Virus record (IMG/VR): IMGVR_UViG_3300008107_000023
Coordinates: 1 to 64,000 of that record
Origin: a virus
Reading direction: 5' to 3' (one strand)
DNA length: 64,000 nucleotides
Below the pieces are notes generated by a model. That model was not told where the DNA came from, did not search any database, and saw only the letters and a program-made list of their open reading frames with translations. This document shows positions 1 to 6,595 of the stretch, piece after piece; the first letter of the stretch is position 1, and each line of letters starts with the position of its first letter. A program made the translations under genes and the position numbers.

Positions 1-138
1 AAGACACGCATTCATTATCTTGATGCTGTTGATGAGAATGGATACCACTGGACTGCTCAAATGACCCACCAAGAAGAACCTTGGATTATCTACAAAGAAA
101 TTTGGAAAAAAGACCCACAGCAACCTTATGACGTTTGA
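1..138 (+). CDS. 3' end of a hypothetical protein (truncated by window edge)
   Basis: Frame 1 is open from base 1 to a TGA at 136-138 and encodes about 45 residues rich in Trp, Tyr and charged residues. The start lies outside the window. The stop overlaps the next gene by 11 bases, the same coupled arrangement as in the following genes, which supports it being real. No family is recognised. Confidence 0.6.
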   Translation, partial: KTRIHYLDAVDENGYHWTAQMTHQEEPWIIYKEIWKKDPQQPYDV

Positions 139-397
139 AGAAATCCTAGAAGAATATGGGCAGGAAGTATTAGATACTTACTATGAACTCTTCCCAGATA
201 AAAGTATTTCAAAGTTTCCTGACCGTTTCTGTGGTTTTGTTGGTGAGTATGAGGATTTTGTGTTAGACTGTTATCATTCAACTGGTAGTGATGAACTGGA
301 AACACTTGAAGATTTTATGAATGGTGTATTCCAAGAGTATTATTACTACTGTGAAAAAACAGCAACAGGATTTGTATTTTATAATGAAGACCGATGA
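128..397 (+). CDS. Small acidic hypothetical protein
   Basis: An 89-residue, strongly acidic and aromatic protein with a run of four Tyr near the C-terminus. Its start lies inside the preceding gene and its stop overlaps the next ATG by four bases, so it sits in a coupled operon of small genes. The acidic, aromatic character recalls DNA-mimic or antirestriction proteins, but no diagnostic motif is visible and no function is assigned. Confidence 0.75.
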   Translation: MTFEEILEEYGQEVLDTYYELFPDKSISKFPDRFCGFVGEYEDFVLDCYHSTGSDELETLEDFMNGVFQEYYYYCEKTATGFVFYNEDR

Positions 398-852
398 CTG
401 AAACCGACATCTCAAAAGTTCTTATAGAAGGAGACTACGCAACCATTATGGGTGTGAAGTATAAGAGAGTAGAAGAACCAAAGACACCAGTAGAAGAAGC
501 ATATAAAGAAGTTTTCGGCAAGTATCCTGAAACTGGTTCAGATGCAACTAAATTTGATATTCAATCCTGGAATATCTTTCGGTATGGTTGGAATGCAGCA
601 AAGGAGGATGGAGTGGTTGATGAACCTGAACATTATGATGAAGTAGAATGGGATGAGAAAGATAATCCAAAACCTATGGATGAGGTTGTGAATAGGTTGG
701 TGAAAAAATACGAAGCACAAAAACTTTTTAATAGATTGGTAGATGAACTTGGTTATGATTTTGATGCTTGTAATGATGTTGTAGATTTGGTAGAAGATTG
801 GTTGCCGAAAGAACAATCTTGTCTTGAAAAAATTAAGGGGATGCTACGATGA
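394..852 (+). CDS. Hypothetical protein, 152 aa
   Basis: A 152-residue acidic protein that starts at an ATGA overlap with the upstream stop. It contains a segment near residues 60-70 (YGWNAAKE) of a kind common in small phage proteins that are probably alpha-helical. There is no signal peptide or membrane segment. The function is unknown. It belongs to the same + strand run of small coupled genes. Confidence 0.75.
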   Translation: MTETDISKVLIEGDYATIMGVKYKRVEEPKTPVEEAYKEVFGKYPETGSDATKFDIQSWNIFRYGWNAAKEDGVVDEPEHYDEVEWDEKDNPKPMDEVVNRLVKKYEAQKLFNRLVDELGYDFDACNDVVDLVEDWLPKEQSCLEKIKGMLR

Positions 853-1079
853 GATACAATCCATTAGGTTGGGACAAATATACTCAAAAACAAAGAAAGG
901 AATGGTATCTCAAACCATTTGAAGAACAGCAAGAGATTATAAAACAATCATATCTTTCTCTTGTTGCTGATGAAAATGGTAATCTGGATACTATGAAAAT
1001 CCTTCAACTTATTATGGACTTGCAAGACAGGGTAGAAGACCTTGAAATAGAATGTGTGAGGAAAGAGTATTATGAATGA
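849..1079 (+). CDS. Hypothetical protein, 76 aa
   Basis: A 76-residue protein with ATGA overlap to the upstream gene and an 8-base overlap with the downstream one. The N-terminal half is aromatic and basic, and the C-terminal half (about residues 45-76) is acidic and amphipathic, possibly a coiled coil. No family is recognised. Confidence 0.7.
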   Translation: MRYNPLGWDKYTQKQRKEWYLKPFEEQQEIIKQSYLSLVADENGNLDTMKILQLIMDLQDRVEDLEIECVRKEYYE

Positions 1080-1650
1080 AGACATGCCGTGGGTTAGTCT
1101 CACACAAGAAGAAGTAGAAGAACTCCGCAACAAAAAACACGAACTCACTGAATACGGCAAACAGAGGTTGAAAGAACTTATCTACAAACAGGATATGAAA
1201 AAAATGGAAGATTCTGCAAAAGACCTTGTTCTTGAAAATCTTACGCACGAAGAGATGTTAGAAGAGGCAGCACGAAGAGAGGCAGAAAATAAGGCACTTG
1301 CTGCCCTTGATGAACTCTATGAGAAGCACGGTGATGCTATGCTGAAACTTGCTGAGATTGAGAAGGAAGAATGGGAAAGTAGAGAACGTGCTGATACTGT
1401 CCTGAGACGATATAATCACTTCTATAATGAAGAATGTTCTGGTCTTCCTCACGGTACACCAATCACCCCAGAACATATGCAGGCAATGACACTTGAATGT
1501 ATGATTGATGCCCTCCGTTGTGAGAATATGAATGTTGAGTATAATGTGATTGATATTGAAGATATTAAGGATTTGATTACACGATTGTATGAACAAGGTA
1601 ATGAGTTTCTTGAACGAGTGAGAAAACTGAAGGAGGAAAATAATGGATAA
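1072..1650 (+). CDS. Hypothetical helical protein, 192 aa
   Basis: A 192-residue, Glu- and Lys-rich protein predicted by eye to be almost wholly helical, with heptad-like spacing at about residues 10-110. The central segment, about residues 108-150, is less charged and holds Cys, Pro, Met and Tyr. It overlaps both neighbours by 8 bases. A scaffolding or host-interaction role would be speculation. Confidence 0.75.
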   Translation: MNEDMPWVSLTQEEVEELRNKKHELTEYGKQRLKELIYKQDMKKMEDSAKDLVLENLTHEEMLEEAARREAENKALAALDELYEKHGDAMLKLAEIEKEEWESRERADTVLRRYNHFYNEECSGLPHGTPITPEHMQAMTLECMIDALRCENMNVEYNVIDIEDIKDLITRLYEQGNEFLERVRKLKEENNG

Positions 1651-1933
1651 ACCATTCTATCGTTTCTTTGTGATTGATTACTTTGCGACTGGTGAAGGTA
1701 GATCTGTGTGGTTGCAAATCTGTCGTTATAATCTTGATGGAGAAAGAGATTATGAGTTCGCAAAATTTGCAAACTTTGTTAATAATGATTATTATCTACG
1801 CGGGTGTGATGAACTTACAGAGCGAGAGTTTCTGGACAAATATACAAGGTTTATTCCCCATGTGATTGCTGATATGTTACAAAAGAAAACCATTGGTACA
1901 TGGAAAACTCATTTACACTTTAACCTATCATGA
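1643..1933 (+). CDS. Hypothetical protein, 96 aa
   Basis: A 96-residue protein with alternating aromatic and hydrophobic residues suggesting a small alpha/beta fold. Good ribosome-binding bases (AAGGAGG at 1630-1636) precede the ATG and support this start over the out-of-frame ATG at 1674. The stop overlaps the next start by four bases. No family is recognised. Confidence 0.75.
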   Translation: MDKPFYRFFVIDYFATGEGRSVWLQICRYNLDGERDYEFAKFANFVNNDYYLRGCDELTEREFLDKYTRFIPHVIADMLQKKTIGTWKTHLHFNLS

Positions 1934-2196
1934 ACATCAAATTTACTGGACATCAATCAACTGATCGTGAAGTAGAACTTACACAACAAGAACTATTCCA
2001 ACTCTTTGAGACCATGAAGCAAGAGTTCAGGGATCATATCACTTATGCGAGGTTCCGCAACATCTATTCTCCAACTAAAACTGAAAAGAACATTGTAGAT
2101 TTTTGCAATTCTCATGGTGTTGATGTAGAATACGACAAGGATCGCATTGCTTTCTTTGATGCTATCCTAGACAACCTTAAAAACCCATACCAATGA
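1930..2196 (+). CDS. Hypothetical protein, 88 aa
   Basis: An 88-residue protein with no signal peptide or membrane segment, coupled by ATGA overlaps on both sides. The N-terminus looks like a short beta-hairpin and the rest looks helical. No motif is recognised. Confidence 0.7.
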   Translation: MNIKFTGHQSTDREVELTQQELFQLFETMKQEFRDHITYARFRNIYSPTKTEKNIVDFCNSHGVDVEYDKDRIAFFDAILDNLKNPYQ

Positions 2197-2408
2197 AACT
2201 TTGTAAAGATTGTAAGTATTATCGTCGGGATTGGGTCTCTCATTTATTTGGAATGGGACACCGACACGATACTTGCACTTCCCCAAATACTTCTACAAAT
2301 CTTGTAACTGGTAATGAGAGCAGGTTCTGTGACATGCTCCGTGCTAAATGTTGGGAATCACTTGATTATTCTTGTGGTTCTGATGGTAGGTTCTGGGAGG
2401 CAAAATGA
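2193..2408 (+). CDS. Cys-rich small protein, probable metal-binding knuckle
   Basis: A 71-residue protein that starts MKLCKDCKYY, with further Cys in CTSP, FCDM, KCWE and YSCG contexts. It ends in a CG..G.FWEAK-like tail. This spacing matches a small zinc-ribbon-like family seen in many phages and bacteria; that match is from memory. The role is unknown, and metal binding is inferred from Cys spacing only. It is coupled to both neighbours by ATGA overlaps. Confidence 0.75.
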   Translation: MKLCKDCKYYRRDWVSHLFGMGHRHDTCTSPNTSTNLVTGNESRFCDMLRAKCWESLDYSCGSDGRFWEAK

Positions 2409-2590
2409 GTAGATTTATTGAAAACCCTGATGAAATCGTACTGGAAGAGGTGAAGTTGTTTCACTTGGAAAGTATGAATGAACGCAGTCTGTGGGTTGGA
2501 ATTTACACACAAGACGACAAGATCTACCACTTGAATATTTCTGCTGATAGTGATAGACTGAGATACTATTGGAGTAATGAAACACCATGA
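2405..2590 (+). CDS. Hypothetical protein, 61 aa
   Basis: A 61-residue acidic protein with a likely beta-rich centre, linked by ATGA overlaps to both neighbours. No family is recognised. Confidence 0.65.
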   Translation: MSRFIENPDEIVLEEVKLFHLESMNERSLWVGIYTQDDKIYHLNISADSDRLRYYWSNETP

Positions 2591-2796
2591 ACTTCAAAGA
2601 ACCAACAAAATTGGAACTCTTCATTGACGGATTTCATGACTTCTGGTATGCCTGGGATTGTTATGTTTCTGGAGACTATTGTGACTTCTGGGAAGCACTT
2701 TGTTCTGGGTGGTATGACGATTACATTTATCCTTATGATGATATATTTTACGGGCACATTTCTTCAAAAGAACGTAAACTGAGGTTAGCACAATGA
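2587..2796 (+). CDS. Aromatic-rich hypothetical protein, 69 aa
   Basis: A 69-residue protein with an unusual density of Trp, Tyr, Phe and Asp in residues 15-55 and a basic tail. It overlaps both neighbours by four bases. The function is unknown. The composition resembles small protein-protein inhibitors, but that is only an impression. Confidence 0.65.
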   Translation: MNFKEPTKLELFIDGFHDFWYAWDCYVSGDYCDFWEALCSGWYDDYIYPYDDIFYGHISSKERKLRLAQ

Positions 2797-2960
2797 AACT
2801 TTGCAACGTTATCTTTTTCTCTCTTATTGGTGTTTGTCTTGCTGGTATGGTCTACTCAAATATCAAACCAGATAAAACTGAACAACATACTTCTACAGTA
2901 TCTGGAACTTCTGGCGAATTAAACTGTACTGGAAGTTCTTGTGTAATTAAAGATAAATGA
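2793..2960 (+). CDS. Small exported or membrane-anchored protein, 55 aa
   Basis: A 55-residue frame starting with ATG at 2793 and ending with TGA at 2958-2960. Residues 5-21 (IFFSLIGVCLAGMVYS within them) form one hydrophobic segment after a Lys, like a signal peptide or membrane anchor. A short polar tail with two Cys follows. ATGA overlaps with both neighbours support it. The function is unknown. Confidence 0.6.
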   Translation: MKLCNVIFFSLIGVCLAGMVYSNIKPDKTEQHTSTVSGTSGELNCTGSSCVIKDK

Positions 2961-3298
2961 ATATTCATAAACTGATTATCTCAAATAAGTTTTTCCGTTA
3001 TACTCCATTCTGGTGGTGGTATCGGTTGATTGGTCATGAAGGTTTTCGCTTTGATGACTATCATGTATGGGGAGAGTTTTGGAGTTCTCTAAATGCTGGA
3101 TGGTTGGATATGAACTACAAATGGGAGTTTGAAAAGTTCTGGGGTAAAGGTGCAAAACCTGAAAAGATTATTCTATCAAAAGAAAACTTTGACGCTCTTG
3201 TTGATAGGTTGAATCAACCACCAGACCCAGAGGTAATGGAAAGGGTCAAAAGAGTTTTAGAACGTAAAGCACCATGGGACAGTAATTATGACGATTGA
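2957..3298 (+). CDS. Hypothetical protein with DUF1778-like C-terminus
   Basis: A 113-residue protein. The first half is Trp/Phe-rich. The C-terminal 40 residues have the pattern I-L-S-x4-F-x2-L-x2-x-L-x2-P-P-x-P and end in RKAPW. That pattern resembles the tail of DUF1778/TacA-type antitoxins and recurs in phage proteins (from memory). No toxin gene and no ribbon-helix-helix domain are visible nearby, so antitoxin function is not claimed. Confidence 0.7.
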   Translation: MNIHKLIISNKFFRYTPFWWWYRLIGHEGFRFDDYHVWGEFWSSLNAGWLDMNYKWEFEKFWGKGAKPEKIILSKENFDALVDRLNQPPDPEVMERVKRVLERKAPWDSNYDD

Positions 3299-3434
3299 AG
3301 TAAATGAAGAACAAGACGGATCTCTCACTATCACCTGGGATGAAAATGATCCTAGGGAAAGTATTCTTAACACCTTCACCAAAGAAGACTTCATTAAGGT
3401 TATTTCCGAATATTTGGATAACCTGGAAAAGTAA
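3288..3434 (+). CDS. Small conserved cyanophage protein, 48 aa
   Basis: A 48-residue acidic protein beginning MTIEVNEEQDGSLTITWDE, with the ATG overlapping the upstream gene by 11 bases. It resembles a small hypothetical family of T4-like cyanophages recalled from memory. It is probably a beta-hairpin followed by a helix. The function is unknown. Confidence 0.65.
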   Translation: MTIEVNEEQDGSLTITWDENDPRESILNTFTKEDFIKVISEYLDNLEK

Positions 3435-3459
3435 ATGAAATGTATTGAATGAAATGATC

Positions 3460-3831
3460 ATGAAAAAACTATTGTTGTTTGCTGCACTTCTTTTTTCAGT
3501 ACCAGCATATGGTCAAAATGTCACTACATATCGACCATTTCGATATGAAACTCCATGTATTCTTGAGGCAGGTATTCAAACCTATCCTGACACTTGTGTT
3601 GTGATTGAAACTCGCGAAAAGGGCGGTTCTCTTCGCACTCGTAATATTTTCTCCAATAAACATGCTCTGACAATCAAAGGACGATTTGATAAAGAACAAG
3701 GATATGTGACATGGGATAGTCACAATAAGTTTGAGTACAAATGGGAGTATAAAGTTGGTGGCAGTCAAGAACTTGGTGCATGGACCTATGTAATGCCTGG
3801 TTTCCTTGTACAAAATGTAAGTTGGGATTGA
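3460..3831 (+). CDS. Secreted/periplasmic hypothetical protein
   Basis: The best start is the ATG at 3460 (MKKLLLFAALLFSVPAYGQ). It gives a textbook signal peptide of about 19 residues with a likely A-Y-G cleavage site; the longer frame from 3445 would bury it. The mature part of about 104 residues is beta-rich with two Cys, which may form a disulfide. Export to the periplasm is inferred. The function is unknown. Confidence 0.75.
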   Translation: MKKLLLFAALLFSVPAYGQNVTTYRPFRYETPCILEAGIQTYPDTCVVIETREKGGSLRTRNIFSNKHALTIKGRFDKEQGYVTWDSHNKFEYKWEYKVGGSQELGAWTYVMPGFLVQNVSWD

Positions 3832-3855
3832 ATCATTAAAATATCATAAACTGTA

Positions 3856-3862
3856 TTAAATA
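3856..3862 (+). promoter_or_regulatory. Possible late-type promoter box TTAAATA
   Basis: A TTAAATA box lies 22 bases before the ATG at 3885, in a short gap. It resembles the T4-like late -10 element. It is a weak match and stands alone here. Confidence 0.35.
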
Positions 3863-3884
3863 GTAATAGAATAAGAGAATAGAC

Positions 3885-4055
3885 ATGGTTGTTCTCACTG
3901 CATCAACCATTATTACCTGTTCACAAGCTTTGAATATCATTTACCGTATTCAAAGAGTTGTTGGATTAACTGAAGTTCAAAAAACAGAAATAGTCCAAGA
4001 AATCCGAAAAGTTATTCCTTTCTGCCCCGTTACAATTAAACAAGATGGAAAATGA
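3885..4055 (+). CDS. Small hypothetical protein, 56 aa
   Basis: ATG at 3885 to TGA at 4053-4055. The protein is helical with a short hydrophobic N-terminal half and two Cys. Its stop overlaps the start of the next gene by 11 bases. No family is recognised. Confidence 0.55.
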   Translation: MVVLTASTIITCSQALNIIYRIQRVVGLTEVQKTEIVQEIRKVIPFCPVTIKQDGK

Positions 4056-4218
4056 ATCTCAAGAAACTAAATGGAATCGTGGACTTGATTTGTTTGTCGA
4101 ATCAGTACATAAACCAGATTCTGAATTGAGACAATGTGCTCATAATCAAGAGTGTTATAATGAACTTATGGCAGTACGGGATACTGTCTTAGAATATCTG
4201 AAAACACTAAGAAAATGA
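4045..4218 (+). CDS. Small hypothetical protein, 57 aa
   Basis: ATG at 4045 inside the previous gene, TGA at 4216-4218 with ATGA overlap to the next gene. A soluble, charged helical protein with two Cys (QCAHNQEC). No family is recognised; coupling on both sides supports it. Confidence 0.55.
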   Translation: MENESQETKWNRGLDLFVESVHKPDSELRQCAHNQECYNELMAVRDTVLEYLKTLRK

Positions 4219-4454
4219 GCACAAATTACATATACTTTATTATATTCTTTTGTATTGCATATTTGATTCTTACCGATCAATCAGTTGCAAGAGGATTTTA
4301 TATGCTCACTCAACTTGCAAGAGTACAATATGAAAAGACAAAGTGGTGGATATTACATAATCCTGCCAATCCAATTGTAAAGTATATCATGTGGAGACGC
4401 GCATATAAACTTGCCAAAGAGTTGCAGCAAGAGATAGAATTAAGAAATAAATAA
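4215..4454 (+). CDS. Single-pass membrane protein, 79 aa
   Basis: Residues 4-20 form one strongly hydrophobic segment (IYFIIFFCIAYLIL within it). A basic, amphipathic cytoplasmic-type tail rich in Lys, Arg and Trp follows. Probably an inner-membrane protein. The function is unknown. Coupled to the upstream gene by ATGA. Confidence 0.65.
   Translation: MSTNYIYFIIFFCIAYLILTDQSVARGFYMLTQLARVQYEKTKWWILHNPANPIVKYIMWRRAYKLAKELQQEIELRNK
4446..4453 (+). promoter_or_regulatory. Possible late promoter AATAAATA
   Basis: AATAAATA overlaps the stop codon of the membrane-protein gene and lies 21 bases before the ATG at 4475, the spacing seen for other NATAAATA boxes in this window. Confidence 0.45.
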
Positions 4455-4474
4455 ACATTATTTGAATAACACAC

Positions 4475-4792
4475 ATGCTCTCTACGCAATATCGCCTTCG
4501 CCTTGAGGCAATCTGTGATAAAATCGCAATGCATGAAGAAGTAAGTTTAGAGGATATGATATGGGCAGAGAAGTTAGCAAAATCAAATCGTTCTGCTGCA
4601 ACTATTCTAAGACAAGCAAGAAGACGTGCTGCTAATCCAAATATGCAAGAAGGGAGTTTGGACGACTTCATGAATGCATTAGATTTAGGTGATCCCGATC
4701 CCTCAAATCATAGAACAAATTTCAATAGTGCAGACGATATAATTGATTTCTTCACAGGCGACAAACCCGACGATTGGAGACAAAGAGATTAA
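4475..4792 (+). CDS. Conserved small cyanophage protein, 105 aa
   Basis: A 105-residue protein with a basic helical N-terminal half (MLSTQYRLRLEAICDKI, then WAEKLAKSNRSA) and an acidic C-terminal half. The N-terminus resembles a small family repeatedly seen in T4-like cyanophages (memory-based). The helical basic half followed by an acidic tail may bind nucleic acid or protein. The function is unknown. Confidence 0.7.
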   Translation: MLSTQYRLRLEAICDKIAMHEEVSLEDMIWAEKLAKSNRSAATILRQARRRAANPNMQEGSLDDFMNALDLGDPDPSNHRTNFNSADDIIDFFTGDKPDDWRQRD

Positions 4793-4805
4793 ATGAGTGT
4801 GAGTC

Positions 4806-5288
4806 ATGAATGGTATAACGATACAACCAAATACCAGTATCTTGGTATTAAACTCTTCCTATGAACCATTAAACATAACCAGTTGGAAAAGAGCAATAGT
4901 TCTTCTCTTAAAAGAAAAGGCACAGATATTATCGAATAGAGTCATACGCCTTTTAAGTTATGTGAAAGTACCATTTTCTAAGATTGTTATGAACAAACCA
5001 TCAAGATCAATGATCTACAAGAGAGATAATCATACTTGTCAATATTGCGAATCTACACAACGATTGACAATTGATCATGTTATTCCTAAATGTAGAGGTG
5101 GAGAAGATACATGGGAAAATCTTGTAGTAGCATGTAGTTCTTGTAATACAAAGAAAGGTAATACTCTATTAGAACAAACCAATATGAGGTTAATTCGCAA
5201 ACCAAGAGCACCTTATAATAAGATGCAATTCCTATTGAATGATTGTAAGATTAAAGAATGGAAAGAATATACTATTGAACAATTATGA
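4806..5288 (+). CDS. HNH endonuclease
   Basis: A 160-residue protein. Residues 1-60 match the N-terminal extension of the HNH family common in cyanobacteria and their phages (SILVLNSSYEPLNI). Residues 70-120 hold the HNH/McrA-type nuclease: C78-x2-C81, catalytic D90-H91, N105 and C110-x2-C113-N, which together give a Zn knuckle and beta-beta-alpha-metal fold. Such genes act as homing or packaging-associated endonucleases; here the gene stands free between small genes and a non-coding repeat region. All key residues are present, so it is probably active. Its target is unknown. Confidence 0.92.
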   Translation: MNGITIQPNTSILVLNSSYEPLNITSWKRAIVLLLKEKAQILSNRVIRLLSYVKVPFSKIVMNKPSRSMIYKRDNHTCQYCESTQRLTIDHVIPKCRGGEDTWENLVVACSSCNTKKGNTLLEQTNMRLIRKPRAPYNKMQFLLNDCKIKEWKEYTIEQL

Positions 5289-5414
5289 CTAAAAATGCTT
5301 ATTTTATGGTAAAAAACAATTAAATTAATTAATAAATGTATTTTTAAATATGTTTGTGTGATTTATCTCTTATAATGTTATCGTTATATTGTTAGAGAGT
5401 CTCTGAGTTCTTTA

Positions 5415-5466
5415 ATGTCTTATAAACTTATTAATGCCTTATAAATGTCTTATAAATGCCTCAGAG
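5415..5466. repeat. 11-bp tandem repeat ATGYCTTATAA inside an inverted repeat
   Basis: ATGTCTTATAAA at 5415, ATGCCTTATAAA at 5434 and ATGTCTTATAAA at 5445, with a further ATGCC at 5456. The last copies follow each other every 11 bases. The block is flanked by CTCTGAG (5401-5407) and CTCAGAG (5460-5466), which could pair across it. Confidence 0.75.
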
Positions 5467-5468
5467 TC

Positions 5469-5497
5469 TTGTGATCTTAGCGTGCATTGTATCACAA
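5469..5497. repeat. Inverted repeat TTGTGAT...ATCACAA
   Basis: Seven-base perfect arms at 5469-5475 and 5491-5497 are separated by 15 bases. It could be an operator or a hairpin. The spacing is wrong for a CRP/NtcA site. Confidence 0.4.
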
Positions 5498-5557
5498 CTC
5501 CGAAAAAATGTCAAGCGCCCCCGAAACAAAAATACACGGAGGCGGGCACATATAAAA

Positions 5558-5847
5558 CTAGATTCATGATATCATATAACAATAACGTTATATCATTATA
5601 CAACTAGATTCGCATATATCCTTCGAGATTCACAACTAGATTCACAACTAGACTCAACTAGATTCGCATCATACAACTAGATTGCCCATCTAGATTCGCA
5701 TTATACAACTAGATTCATATCATTATATCAACATATCGAGATTCACACATATACAACTAGATTCATATCGAGATTCATATATACACCATGCACTTGACAT
5801 TCCTTCTAGATTCATGTAACATGTACATAGTTACTTCACCTAGATCC
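5558..5847. repeat. Array of 14 CTAGATTC-like octamers (iteron-like)
   Basis: Octamers start at 5558, 5604, 5624, 5636, 5648, 5658, 5677, 5690, 5709, 5737, 5757, 5769, 5806 and 5840. Eight are exact CTAGATTC. Three read CGAGATTC (5624, 5737, 5769) and three have another single change (5648, 5677, 5840). Many are preceded by ACAA. Several spacings are 10-13 or 19-20 bases, close to one or two helical turns. All have the same orientation and none is coding. Confidence 0.85.
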
Positions 5848-5848
5848 T

Positions 5849-6010
5849 ATGGTTTACGCACAGAAAAACAAGTATCGTATTACTCTAGAACTAGACGTGT
5901 TTCAAGACTTTAACCCACGCGATATTGATTGGGAAAAACTGTTTGAATTGGGTGGCGATGAGCGTGTGAAGGCATATATTGAAGATCTGAGTCTAGACCG
6001 TATTTGGTAA
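5849..6010 (+). CDS. Small acidic protein, 53 aa
   Basis: ATG at 5849, directly after the octamer array, to TAA at 6008-6010. The 53-residue product (MVYAQKNKYRITLELDVFQD at the start) has a predicted beta strand, then the motif NPRDIDWEKLFEL, then an acidic end. Small proteins with this D-x-D-W-x-x-L centre occur in cyanobacteria and their phages (from memory). The function is unknown. It is the first gene of the GC-richer island. Confidence 0.65.
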   Translation: MVYAQKNKYRITLELDVFQDFNPRDIDWEKLFELGGDERVKAYIEDLSLDRIW

Positions 6011-6016
6011 CTCTAT

Positions 6017-6069
6017 CCCAATATTAATATTTCTTCATGCTAGGAGAATTATATTCTCCTCCCAATATT
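6017..6069 (+). repeat. Hairpin between two CCCAATATT direct repeats
   Basis: A perfect 8-bp stem AGGAGAAT/ATTCTCCT (6042-6049 and 6053-6060) with loop TAT lies between CCCAATATT copies at 6017-6025 and 6061-6069. It follows the stop of the 53-residue gene. There is no T-run, so it may be an RNA-stabilising end or weak terminator. Confidence 0.5.
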
Positions 6070-6129
6070 CTGATTAATCTACATTAATCCTATCGATTCT
6101 CGATCATAGCGCACCGATTGCCAATATCA

Positions 6130-6199
6130 AGTATCATTGTGCCACTAGTTCAAGTGTCCACTAAATCGCCCACAGGGGGCAGCTGGGTGCAATGATACT
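6130..6199 (+). promoter_or_regulatory. Inverted repeat overlapping a promoter-like -10 box
   Basis: AGTATCATTG at 6130-6139 and its exact complement CAATGATACT at 6190-6199 flank 50 bases. The right arm ends in GATACT (6194-6199), 21 bases before the ATG at 6221, which is the -10 spacing seen for other island genes. The arms may be an operator pair looped over the promoter. Confidence 0.5.
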
Positions 6200-6220
6200 C
6201 AAGTCGTCAGGGATTGCCCC

Positions 6221-6433
6221 ATGATTCTTCTCACTGCCACCAACTACGGTTGTGTATTCACCCTGTCGCAGGAAGATAGTAACGAACTGTTCTATGCTCC
6301 AATCTATTCTGACGGTAGCGTGAATTTGAATGAATTTGCACCCGTAGATATGGAGAGTGCTGATATGGACGAAATGGAACTATTTGATATCATGAATCAA
6401 TTGCGTGAAATGGAAGGACGTGTGACGGTCTGA
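6221..6433 (+). CDS. Small acidic protein, 70 aa
   Basis: A 70-residue, very acidic protein, with MESADMDEMELFD in the second half. It is transcribed alone: a -10-like box lies 21 bases upstream, and a C/G-rich hairpin and a new promoter lie downstream. The 5' leader has no clear Shine-Dalgarno sequence. The function is unknown; the acidity would fit a DNA-mimic or protein-binding factor. Confidence 0.7.
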   Translation: MILLTATNYGCVFTLSQEDSNELFYAPIYSDGSVNLNEFAPVDMESADMDEMELFDIMNQLREMEGRVTV

Positions 6434-6440
6434 CAAGTGG

Positions 6441-6480
6441 CACAAGGGGGATTGATTTCTCCCCCCACTGCTGCCATACT
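6441..6480 (+). promoter_or_regulatory. Promoter region with GGGGG/CCCCC hairpin and CATACT box
   Basis: After the upstream stop the DNA reads GGCACAAGGGGG, then a C-rich run (a possible hairpin) and CTGCCATACT. The -10-like CATACT is at 6475-6480. The same GGCACAAGGGGG block precedes the gene at 9661. Unlike its sisters, this one has a long (115-base) leader to the next ATG, containing another short G4/C4 hairpin. Confidence 0.5.
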
Positions 6481-6595
6481 ACTTTCAGAAGCGAACCCTC
6501 CTAGCGAAACCACCGATATCGGAAAGGTCCTAGGTAAGATCCTTCACATGCTGTAGGGGAGATCAGCACCCCAACCCAAACTAATTCTTTTCATC

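Larger units (their letters stand above)
5289..5848. other. Long non-coding, repeat-rich, AT-rich region
   Basis: About 560 bases without a credible gene between the HNH gene and the first gene of the GC-rich island. It carries an 11-bp tandem repeat, an inverted repeat, several short palindromes (for example ATGATATCAT at 5566-5575) and an array of CTAGATTC octamers. A short GC-rich patch lies at about 5514-5548. The density of repeats suggests a control region such as an origin, enhancer or boundary, but this is inference. Confidence 0.7.

Noticed and set aside
5469-5497. CRP or NtcA binding site
   Set aside because: TGTGA and TCACA are separated by 17 bases rather than the roughly 6-8 needed by these regulators.
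5558-5847. CRISPR array
   Set aside because: The repeats are only 8 bases and the spacers vary from 2 to 38 bases, unlike CRISPR repeats of 23 bases or more with even spacers. No cas gene is present.
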